Part shown: in pieces, positions 1 through 9,924 of the stretch
How the letters are laid out: the number at the start of each line of letters is the position of its first letter
How positions within the stretch are numbered: the first letter of the stretch is position 1
Assembly (NCBI RefSeq): GCF_900005765.1
Contig: NC_041685.1
Span: 620,001-684,000 of the forward strand
Reading direction: 5' to 3'
Origin: Plasmodium relictum
Lineage: Eukaryota > Apicomplexa > Aconoidasida > Haemosporida > Plasmodiidae
Length of the DNA stretch: 64,000 bases
Notes under the pieces: generated by a model
The model's database searches: none
What the model was told of the DNA's origin: nothing
What the model saw: only the letters and a program-made list of their open reading frames with translations
Position numbers and translations under genes: made by a program

Positions 1-1203
1 ATATTAATTATAATTTAGATAAAAGTAGAAGCACATTATATGAAGTATCCAATAATAAAGGGTTCAAGAACGGTGATATTGTAATCTCAAAACACAATGA
101 AATGTTAAAAAATAATAATGAAAATAAAAAAAAAAAATGGGTCTATGAAGAATCAAATTCACAAAGGAATACTAATTTGGAAGAAACAAATTTACTCTAT
201 AGTGATGAAAATTTAATATTGCAAAATTTTTTAAAAGAAAATAGGATACATTATACCTATGATGAAATACGAAAAAGTAAGCCCTATAATACAAGTATTG
301 AAAGTATAAATTTTCAAAATAGAAATTCCTTTAATGAAAAAATGGTAGATGATTTTTTCATGCATTTAAAAGCAAAAGAAAGTAATTATGATAAAAAAGA
401 TCTTACATTATTCGATAATAAAAATATTTTTGATTTAGAAAAATTAAAAAATCTCATTTTAGACAGTAAGGACTGCAATTTTTTAAAAGAAGATATAAAT
501 AAAAAAAAAATTTGGTCAAATATTATCTTTGCTAGCTCATTTACTAATTTAAAAATACTATCTCACCTAAATAACTACAGCGGAACATATGATGAATTTA
601 GATATTTTTCATTTGATAAAATCTACAAAAAGAGAAAAGTAAATGATTTTATATCTATTACTTTAGATTTAAATAACAAAGAATATTTGCAGAATAATAA
701 TGTATTTATTTTAATAGCTAACTATGAGATCAAGTTTTTAAATAAATTAAATTTTTGTTCTAATATTTTGAGTGATGATCCTTCAAATGCATACATAAAG
801 AATCATAATATAATTGCAAAGTACAAAGAAATAAAAAATGAATATATGTCAACAAATGCAGACAACATAGTATTTCTGATAAAAGCTTTATATTATAATA
901 ACGAAATGCATCTATTTCTAATTGATGATATTAGAGGTTTTGGTGATCCTATGAAATTAAGTGTTCCTTTTTTTTTCTTAATTTCTCATTCATACTTTTC
1001 AGAGTTTACACATTTTTTTTTAAAGGATAATATAATCGGGTGGATTAGGAGAAATAAGATATTATATGTCAAAACTATGAATAAAATTTTTAAATACTTT
1101 AAAAAGTAATAATAAAAAGAAAAAGAAAAAATATTTTAAAGAAAGCAATATTTAAAGATTTTTTTCTAATTTTATTTTTTTAATTATCGATACCATTTTA
1201 AAT

Positions 1204-1252
<49 letters not shown>

Positions 1253-4200
1253 TAAATTACATATTTTAGTTATGAATTATTACATTTGTATATATATATA
1301 TTATAATTTCTTATTTTATTTATTAATATGCCATAATCCTTTAAAATATATATATATATTATATATTTATCAATACAAATTATTATTTTCAAAAAGCTAT
1401 TTTTTCTTTTTATAAAATAGGAGTATTACTTATTCTAATAAAAAGTATGATGTCATAACCATAGAAAACAAGATGATCTCTAATATATATCTACTATGCT
1501 TAAGTCATAATATTTTTAAATATGTAATATTTGCAAGATATAATCCATTAAAAAATTATAGTTTACATAAAAATATAAATTTTGAAGCAATTCTTCTAAA
1601 TATGATTAGTAATTTTACAAATGAGGAATTGATAAACCATAAAACTTTTTTTAAAAAAATTACAAAAAAAGAAATTACTAATTTAACCGATAAAAAGAAA
1701 ATACAAAGAATGGATGTATATGAGGTATTTATAATACCATCTGATAATTATGTAAAATTTCAAAATATTCTGTCAAAATTATTCAAGGCATTATTTGACT
1801 GCGGAGGTAGGCATATTTCAAAGTTGCTAAAAATTGTAATTTTAAGATCACATTATGATATGTTGTATAGTTTTAATTGTTATAACTTTCAATTGTATAG
1901 CTTTTTAATTAATTTTCTAGATTTACATGAATATTTTTATGAGTATACAGATCTGAATGATTTATTCAAAGAAAGTCAAAAAATTTTAATAGAATTAGTA
2001 AAAAAAAAAATTTCTATAGATTATATAAAATATATATAAGACTTTTAATTTTCATTATATTTTGCTTTTGTTCCTAATTTTATAATAAACATTTTTTTTT
2101 TGATATTTTTATTGGTTATTTTTTCTTTTTAATGTTTTTATAAAATAAAAAGACTAATTAAAAATATTTCATTTTATATTTTATATTTCTTTACATATCA
2201 TAATATAGGTTAAATTAGTACTTGATGAAATGAATAATTTGATTCCTTTCAATGAAGACAAGAATTTGATTAAATATCTTATAATTATTCTTTATTTTGG
2301 AAATGATGTAAAAAAAAAGAAAAAATTAATAATTATTATATATATACTCACATACATTTAAAAATTAAATAAATTACAATAACTACAAAAAAAAATATAT
2401 TTATACAAATAAATTTATTTATTTATTTTATTTTTTTTTTATTAAGATGTTTTGTCTAGATAAAGAAAATTCTATTTATATACAACTTATTTATGAATTA
2501 CGTCATTTAAATGTTCATCATGCCATAATATTAGCTTATCTATCTGGAGATAAACTTGGTACTTTGTGTTTAAGAAAAAATGAAATAGAGCAAAATAAAA
2601 GTTTAGAAATAGATACCAAATTTAATTATGATATTTATGATGATGATAATATTTATTTAAAATATGGATGCCCACGTAAATGCAATATTAATGATTTTTC
2701 TTCTATATTTTTGAAAAAATTTGAAAAAAAATATTTTGGTGATTTTCATATGACAATAAGATCAACCAATGAATATACTTTAGGAATAATTCTGGTTACA
2801 TTTATGGCATCAGTTGTTTTTATAGTAGGAGAGTTGGATGAAAAACTGAAGAGAATTTATGTATACAGAATTTTTAAAAACATATTTATAAAAAATTATG
2901 CTTATAATATAACAAAATATTACACTTTCTGGAATGGTAAGCTTTATGCTTTTGAACAATATGAGCCTGAATGTATACTTTTATTTAATAAATATGATTT
3001 ATATGAAAAATATTACTTCTCCAACATGATTACTTATTCTTTAAAAATTTATAATTTGAATAATTTAAAAAATTATAAATTAAACATGTTAAAAACATAT
3101 AATGAGAGTAGCAATTTAAATAATAATGATAACCTAATTAATTATTTTCATGTAAAAAATGATACATGCTTGTGTGATAAAAATATGATAAATCAACCTA
3201 AAAGTGATTTTGTTGTAAGTGAATATTTACAGTTAAGGTATAACTTCATGGAAAAAATGAAAAAAAGAAATCATGAATTATATGAAAAAATGTTAAATTA
3301 TAATTTTTTTAATGATCCTTTGGATATATCATATAAAACAAAACATTTTCAACATGAAAAAATGATAAATATTTGTAAGGATATAAATTTTGAAAAAGAG
3401 AATTTATGTTTATTTCATAAGTCCAGAATAATATTAACATATTTATATTTATTGTCTTCTTCACCTGATTTAATTTTTTATGTGGTTAGTCCTCTTATTT
3501 TTATAAAGCCCTATGAACATTGTGACGAATATGATATACCATTAATTTTAAATAATATGCTTAAAAATAGAAATTTCTATAAAAAAAGTGCAAAAATATG
3601 TATAAATTATGCATTTGCTCATTTTATATCAGTTAGAGACAAAATAAGTAACTTAGTAGTTACTGCTAAAATAAGTGGAACGATGGTTAATGTTAGTAAA
3701 AGAAATTTGTTATTAATTTTGCCTTTAAGCAAAAGGATAGATATATTAGACTACTCAAAAAATAATGAATATGACATAAAGGAAGGAATATTGAATGAGT
3801 ATTTTATATTAGGGAATCCATATACTCCAATTAATATTATTTCTTATAGATTTCAAGATTATGATGAAGTAAAAAAAAATTATCATATTACTATTTCTGG
3901 TGCTTTTATTAAGCAGTTTGATAAAAAATACGTAACATATAATACCATAACAAAAAAGTATAATGAAAAAATTCAGTGCACTGAAAACCATGCCTTTGAA
4001 ATTAATGGAAGAGTTTTATGTTTTTGTAGCATATTATCAAAGAAGACTAATAATAAATGCCTGTATCCTTATTGTGAACAAAGCAAAAAATTTTGCTATG
4101 AAAATGAAGAATGCATAGATGGTAAATGTGTATGCATTGATGGATATTCAAGGAATCCTATGAGTTCTTTATGCGAAAAAAATAATGAATGTATGCTACA

Positions 4201-5022
4201 CGATGATACCTGTGAGAGTCCAGGGTATTGTGTACTTGCAAAAAACAGATATATATGTTTATGTCCTTTTCCATATGTTAGGGTATTAAAAACTTGCTTG
4301 CATCCTTTAAAAGGAATAGAAATAGGTTTGTTTGTTTTTAATAACTTTGAAAATGAATCTTCAAATGATGAAGATAATGCATCGAAAAAAGAAAAATTTT
4401 ATACTAATGTTTTTGGATCTATGTCTGAATATATTAAAGCCTCTGTTAATTATGTAAATAAAAAAGAAAAAATTAATATTCATATATATAGTTTTAGAAT
4501 AAATTATCATATAGTAATTGAAGTAATTTAAAAATTCCATTATGATTCTTTTTTTTTCTTTTTTATTAGATTATAGAACCTGATTTAAAATCAAGAATTT
4601 ATGTTAAACCTATAAAAAAGATGAAAAATGGAATAAAAGTGACTATAATAATATATCAGAGAATTGATCCTAATGAACCAACACCAATTGAAGTATTTAA
4701 TAATTTTTTAAATCAATTAACTGATTCTACTTCTGCTTTAAATAATGGATTCTATTCATATTTTGCTCGCTTTACATATATAGAATACGTAGTATCCTTT
4801 TCTAAAAATGAGACTATTTCATATCTTTATCAAAATTTAATAAAATACATACCAAGTCTCTTTGTAAAAGTTTTAGAGGTTGATATGTTTAATGACATAT
4901 CAATTATTGCATGTTTTAATTTTATAATTTTAATTGTTGTTACTCTTCTATTACTTTTATATTTTTTATATTTGTTTATCAAAATAAAGTTTTTCCAAAA
5001 TGAAAGAACAAAAACATTTTAA
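1..5022 (+). CDS. EGF-module membrane protein, 5'-partial, multi-exon
   Basis: The frame is already open at base 3, so the start lies upstream. Five exons join with matching phase: up to 1105, 1421-1997, 2209-2307, 2447-4522 and 4570-5022, giving about 1435 residues in the window. The first ~1000 residues match no family I know. Around 3990-4310 is a cysteine-rich stretch with two or three EGF-like modules (for example FCYENEECIDGKCVC followed by a Gly-Tyr turn). A ~150-residue domain follows, then one hydrophobic segment (about 4905-4985) and a short basic tail ending KTF. This suggests a type I surface or secretory-pathway protein with its Cys-rich part outside the cytosol. Each exon starts after a T-rich tract ending TAG or AAG. 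Function unknown. Confident that it is one real gene; the joins are inferred. Confidence 0.8.
1207..1249. repeat. (TA)n microsatellite in intron 1
   Basis: An uninterrupted TA dinucleotide tract of about 43 bases lies inside the inferred intron 1106-1420 of the EGF-module gene. It is typical Plasmodium non-coding sequence and likely length-polymorphic. Confidence 0.9.
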
Positions 5023-6780
5023 GTTATTACAGAATAAAAGGAAAAAAGAAAGAAGAAAAAAAAAAAGTAATAAAATTAGTATGAAAATAAAATAAACTAT
5101 TAATTTTAAAGGGAATAAAGGTTGGAATCTTATTTTTTGAAGGATAATATATTTTCTGGAAAAAAAAATAAAAAATAAAATAATTTAATGTTAATTTTTC
5201 ATTCAATTTTTGTGATAACAATTTGACTTAGATTTAAATTAGTATTTTATTCTATTTTTTTTAAATTATTTTACTTTATGATAAATGTATTAAAAAGAGA
5301 ATAAAACATTTTTTAATAACTTTTTAATTCATAATTTTGTTTAAAATTTTATAAAATAAATTATTTTACTATGTTTATTTATTATTAATTTAAAAAATTA
5401 TAAAAAAAAGGTTAAGTTTTTAAATAAAAACTTTATCATATTTATATTATAAATAAATATAATATTGTCTTATATTTCTATACATGAATATTTTTACTTT
5501 CAAAAGGAATTTTACAATATTCCTAACTAAAAATTTGGTTATATAAATTTTTATTTAGCTTATCTTTTTTTTTGATAACAAAGAGATATATTTTCGAACA
5601 GTATAATTCATATTACTTTTAATGTATTATCTTTTTATAATAAAAATAATATTCCGGTAATATATTAAAACTATGATAATTAATTATCACCATACAATTT
5701 TTTTTTTTTTCATTTACTAAAGAGCATAATACTATATTTCTATAAGTATATATTTTTTTAGATAAATTGTAAATGGACTAATACCCATTAATCATATTCT
5801 ATAAATTTACGGAATTCATAAACATAAATTTAATTCTGAAAATTTTAAACAAAACAGAAAAAATTTAAGATTATTTTTTATAAAAAAAACCTCTTTAATA
5901 TTATAATTAATCATTAATTAAAGAATATGTTTATTAAAATAAAAAAAAAAAAAAAATACATATCTATTACTCAGAGTTTTACATAACTGAGTTTTTCTCT
6001 TATAAGATGGAAATTTATATAAGTAATGTATGAACATCTTTATAATAATAGAAGATACCATACATGGAATACTATTTAAAAATAAAAAGATTATGTAAAA
6101 TATGTATTTATGCATTTTTTTTTCTTTTTTGGGATTTGGAGAATGAACCTATATTTCATATTTAATATTTTAATATGAATAATCAAAGGAAAAATTTAAT
6201 TTTTTGTTAAAAAAAATTAGTATTACATTGGCATAATGCATCATATATGTGTATACATTAGTAAAAATTAAAAGTATGCAAATGCATATACGTAAATAAA
6301 ATATTATTTCTTCTTTTTAATAAAAAAAAAAAATATAAAATAAAGTAAAATAAAAATTATTCTCATAATGTAATTATTAAAATTAAAATATTTATGTATG
6401 TATATATATATATATATTTTTTTATATATGCATGCAAAAATACTCAATTAGTGATAATTTTTTACGAATTTTTGCCCCATGAAAAACCAAAAAAAAAAAA
6501 ATATAAAAAAAAAAAAATTAAATTAAAATAATTTAAAATTAAAAATTAAAAAATATATTTTTTTTTTTTTTTTAATATTATATCTTTTTTACATTCCTTT
6601 TTTTTATTTTTAAAAAAGTCATTTTATTATGAAAATTTATCTTATGTATCATTGTTTTTGAGTATTTTAATTTTACTTTTGTGTGTAATTTATTCTTTAA
6701 ACAATTTTTTTCCTTTTTTTACATTTCATTACTTTGATTTTCTTTACAAAATTTTTTTTTTTGGGGATTTTTGTTTTTAT
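5023..6780. other. AT-rich intergenic region
   Basis: This is 3' flank of the EGF-module gene and the probable upstream region of the RNA gene that follows. It has poly(A)/poly(T) runs and short TA tracts. The small open frames (for example 5027-5221 and 5918-6115 on the minus strand) are homopolymer-driven and look non-coding. I see no gene here. Confidence 0.7.
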
Positions 6781-6907
6781 ACTAGGATGTAGTTCTATTT
6801 TTCTTAAGTTTTTTTTTGGAAAAGTATTCTTTTTAGAATACAACAAAAAAAAAAAAAAAAGAAAAAATGATCATGGAAATCCTAAATAAGCATGGGAAGA
6901 GATTCTC

Positions 6908-6919
6908 ACCCTGAACCCA
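6908..6919 (+). other. telomerase template candidate
   Basis: ACCCTGAACCCA on the plus strand. Copied by reverse transcription it would give TGGGTTCAGGGT, that is the GGGTTCA form of the Plasmodium telomere repeat plus alignment bases. It occurs once in this region, with no telomeric array around it. That argues for a template and against an interstitial telomere remnant. Confidence 0.72.
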
Positions 6920-7275
6920 TTTAGTAGCTGATTTTTTTCTCATAAGTACCTGAATAATTACGATTATAAGAAAATTAGAGGAAAGAAAACAATAGCATAT
7001 GGTTTGATCTTCTAATTTTTTTGTAGTAATTAAACACGAACATGAGGTCGTATATTGGAAAAGGGCGGAAGTTAGCAACAGCGCTATCAATTTAAGCTCA
7101 TTTTCTTTCTGCATATGTAAAAAAAAAATCTGGAAAATTAACTTTTTTTAGTATTTTTTTTTTTTACAAATACTACAGAAAGATCCATATACTTCAATCA
7201 GTCTACCCAATGTTGCGCTATTTTATCTCTCAAGTCAGCCAGGAGATAGAGCTGTATCTTTTTCATAAGTTTCTC

Positions 7276-7341
7276 ATGTTTTTTTTTAACTTATTTATTC
7301 ATGCATAATAATATATGAATAAATAAGTTAAAAAAAAACAT
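7276..7341. repeat. 27-bp perfect inverted repeat (RNA hairpin)
   Basis: The arms 7276-7302 and 7315-7341 are exact reverse complements, including a run of nine T against nine A, with a 12-base loop. Beyond one mismatch the stem continues for five more pairs (7270-7274 with 7343-7347). It lies between the template and the tandem array of the putative telomerase RNA. Confidence 0.9.
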
Positions 7342-7735
7342 AAGAAAAATTTAATGAAAAAGAATACACACGGAGAATTAATATATTATTATATATAATG
7401 TATTTTTTCGAAGTAAGAAAGAAAATTGTATTTAATTTATTCAATACAGTTCTCTTTTTATGATGGCTGGAATCTATCGGCATTTTTTATAAAAGTTACA
7501 TTAAAAAGTTACTGTAAAAATAAAAAATGTTTTAGTTTCATGGTGCAGTTAACTCTGCGTGAATACAATAACAGGTTGTTTCATTCCATACATGAATGCG
7601 ATAGAGAACAAAAGGCTAAGATGCTTTTTCATTCCAAAAAGTTATCGAGATTCGTTCTGCCTAAAAAAAGTTCTAAAAAAAATTTTTCTTTAGAATAAAT
7701 GCACATCATTTAAAAATGGGTTTCAGGTTAATAAA

Positions 7736-7798
7736 GAAAAAGATGTTAAAATATTTATTTATTCTTAAAAATAAATAAATCTTTAACGTTTCTTTTTC
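7736..7798. repeat. interrupted inverted repeat (RNA hairpin)
   Basis: Nested complementary blocks are GAAAAAG with CTTTTTC, GTTAAA (7745-7750) with TTTAAC (7782-7787), and ATTTATTTATT (7753-7763) with AATAAATAAAT (7770-7780), around a 6-base loop. Small internal loops separate them. It directly precedes the 36-bp array and uses the same ATTTATTT vocabulary. Confidence 0.75.
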
Positions 7799-7865
7799 CT
7801 TATGAAGCTTAAAGGATTATTACCATGATAGTCTAGTAGCAGTTAATGTATTTCTAATTATGAAA

Positions 7866-8583
7866 TATATATAAGGATATATTTCTTTATTTATACTAGA
7901 AAATAAATAAAGATTTATTTCTTTATTTATACTAGAAAATAAATAAAGATTTATTTCTTTATTTATACTAGAAAATAAATAAGGATATATTTCTTTATTT
8001 ATACTAGAAAATAAATAGGAATATATTTCTTTATTTATACTAGAAAATAAATAAGGATATATTTCTTTATTTATACTAGAAAATAAATAAGGATATATTT
8101 CTTTATTTATACTAGAAAATAAATAGGGATATATTTCTTTATTTAAACTAGAAAATAAATAGGGATATATTTCTTTATTTATACTAGAAAATAAATAAGG
8201 ATATATTTCTTTATTTATATTAGAAAATAAATAAAGATATATTTCTTTATTTATACTAGAAAGTAAATAAAGATTTATTTCTTTATTTATACTAGAAAGT
8301 AAATAAAGATTTATTTCTTTATTTATACTAGAAAGTAAATAAAGATTTATTTCTTTATTTATACTAGAAAGTAAATAAAGATTTATTTCTTTATTTATGC
8401 TAGAAAGTAAATAAAGATTTATTTTTTTATTTATACTAGAAAGTAAATAAAGATTTATTTCTTTATTTATACTAGAAAATAAATAAGGGGATATATTTCC
8501 TTATTTATACTGTAAAATAAATAGGGATATTTTTCTTTATTTATTATTTACACTAGAAAATAAATATGGATTTATTTCTTTAA
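7866..8583 (+). repeat. tandem array of ~19 hairpin units, 36 bp each
   Basis: ACTAGA recurs every 36 bases at 7895, 7931, 7967, 8003 and on to 8471, with degenerate units at both ends. Each unit has a left arm ATAAATAAAG, an 8-base loop (ATTTATTT or ATATATTT) and a right arm CTTTATTTAT, which are perfect reverse complements. Units differ mainly by A-to-G changes in the left arm (arm ends AAGG, AGGG, or arm starts GTAAAT) and one C-to-T in the right arm. Nearly all stay pairable as G-U if the plus strand is transcribed. The 8471 unit is 38 bp and has both arms changed together. It sits inside the putative telomerase RNA. Confidence 0.93.
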
Positions 8584-8700
8584 TATAGAAAATAAGAATA
8601 TACTTTTTTATTTTAGACAATGATCAAAGATACATTTTTTTTATAGGCTACATAAGGATTTACTATCTTAAGGGAGGAAGAAATTTTTATTATGATTAAG

Positions 8701-9924
8701 ATTTTATATGAAGTAAAATTAATTAAAAAAATAAGATATAAATTTTTTTTTTGTAATTTTTTAATTTTTTTTTAAAGTAAAACTTTTATAAAAACACATT
8801 TACCAAGGAAATAATATTAATTTAGGGTTGCATTATTGATTTAATTTCTAGGAAGTACTTATTTTTATATGGAGAATTTCTTTTTAATATTATAACATGC
8901 TATATATTTTTTTTTTTAAGTCTTGTTGTTATTACTGTTTTTTTATTTTTTAACATTTTATTTTGCTGCATACATTCTTTTTTTTTTTTTAACTTTTTTA
9001 ATACTTTAAGTATTAAACCAAAATAACTTTGAAATATATTTTTTAAAGAATTTTTGAAAAATTAAGTGATGTTTCTTTTTACTAGATAGGAAAATAAATT
9101 TTCTATTTTTTTTTTTTGTTCTATTGACAGCACATATTTCATCTTTAAAATAAAATGGAGGTATTTCGAAGTTTTTTGTATACAGTTTAAATAATTAGAA
9201 CTTCAAGAACAATTCATATAAGTAGTACTTCTCAAAAAAAATATTTAAGTCCTTTTTGCTAAATAACAGGAGATAGAATCAATTTATACTTTTCTCAAGA
9301 TAAATTATTAATTCTATTATTATGTAAAAAAGGTCTAATAACATAAAAGTCATTTTTAATTTTATATCATTAATTACTTAAAACTTAAGTTGTATATTAA
9401 ATAAATGTAATTAATTTAAAAAAAAAAAAAAAAAAAGCTATTATTTTAGTATCAGTTATTTTTTGTTTAATGAACTTCTTTTAAAATTTTTACAAAGAAT
9501 ATACATTTACACTTACTAATTTATAATGTTCAAAATATCATGCAAGTTTTACTAATTTTTTTTTTTTTTGACTTGCAAAAAAGAAAAAGCTACAAAACTA
9601 GTCTTTTTTGTTGATTTACTTTATAATTAATTTTTCTTTAATAAGATATGATGTGCTGTAAGCGTTATTTTTTTATATATAGTTAAATATGATATAATTT
9701 GTTTTTTTTTTTTTTTCATTTCAATTTTAAAAATAAACTTTAATTGTGTGTATAATGAAAGATATATTTTTTTTTTTTTCGAGTCAAAATTTTGAAATAT
9801 TACGTGAAAATAAAATAATAGAGTTTTGAAAATTTTTTAAAAATATAGCAATGTAAAGTTTTATTTATTATAAAAAAATTAAAAAGAACTAAATAGCAAT
9901 GCAAACATTACAAAAGAAATAAAT
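8701..9924. other. AT-rich intergenic region upstream of RecQ
   Basis: Probable 3' end of the RNA gene plus promoter and 5' UTR of the helicase. It contains many poly(T)/poly(A) runs, and I see no open frame worth calling. Confidence 0.6.

Larger units (their letters stand above)
6781..8700 (+). ncRNA. TER: putative telomerase RNA
   Basis: A ~1.9 kb block stands out from its surroundings: richer base composition, strong hairpins and no convincing protein. At 6909-6918 the plus strand reads CCCTGAACCC, the complement of 1.4 copies of the Plasmodium telomere repeat GGGTT(T/C)A, as expected of a telomerase template. A short hairpin just upstream (GTATTC at 6824-6829, GAATAC at 6836-6841) could set a template boundary. 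Downstream are a hairpin at 7226-7250, a 27-bp perfect hairpin (7276-7341), a GC-richer stretch (7426-7700), a hairpin at 7736-7798 and a 36-bp hairpin array (about 7866-8583). Plasmodium telomerase RNA is unusually large, about 2.2 kb as I recall, and I recall it in an intergenic region of P. falciparum chromosome 9, matching this neighbourhood. The ends are estimates. Confidence 0.72.

Noticed and set aside
5027-6115. Minus-strand frames rich in Phe
   Set aside because: They derive from poly(A)/poly(T) runs and have no domain or conserved-looking sequence.
6908-6919. Interstitial telomere remnant
   Set aside because: There is only about 1.4 repeats, in template orientation, and no flanking degenerate array.
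6833-7114. 93-residue minus-strand open frame
   Set aside because: It runs antisense through the telomerase template and begins in a structured RNA region. Its end is poly-Phe from a poly(A) run. RNA explains the composition better.
7866-8583. 36-bp regular repeats suggest a CRISPR array
   Set aside because: The units are contiguous with no unique spacers, and the genome is eukaryotic. It is a tandem hairpin array.
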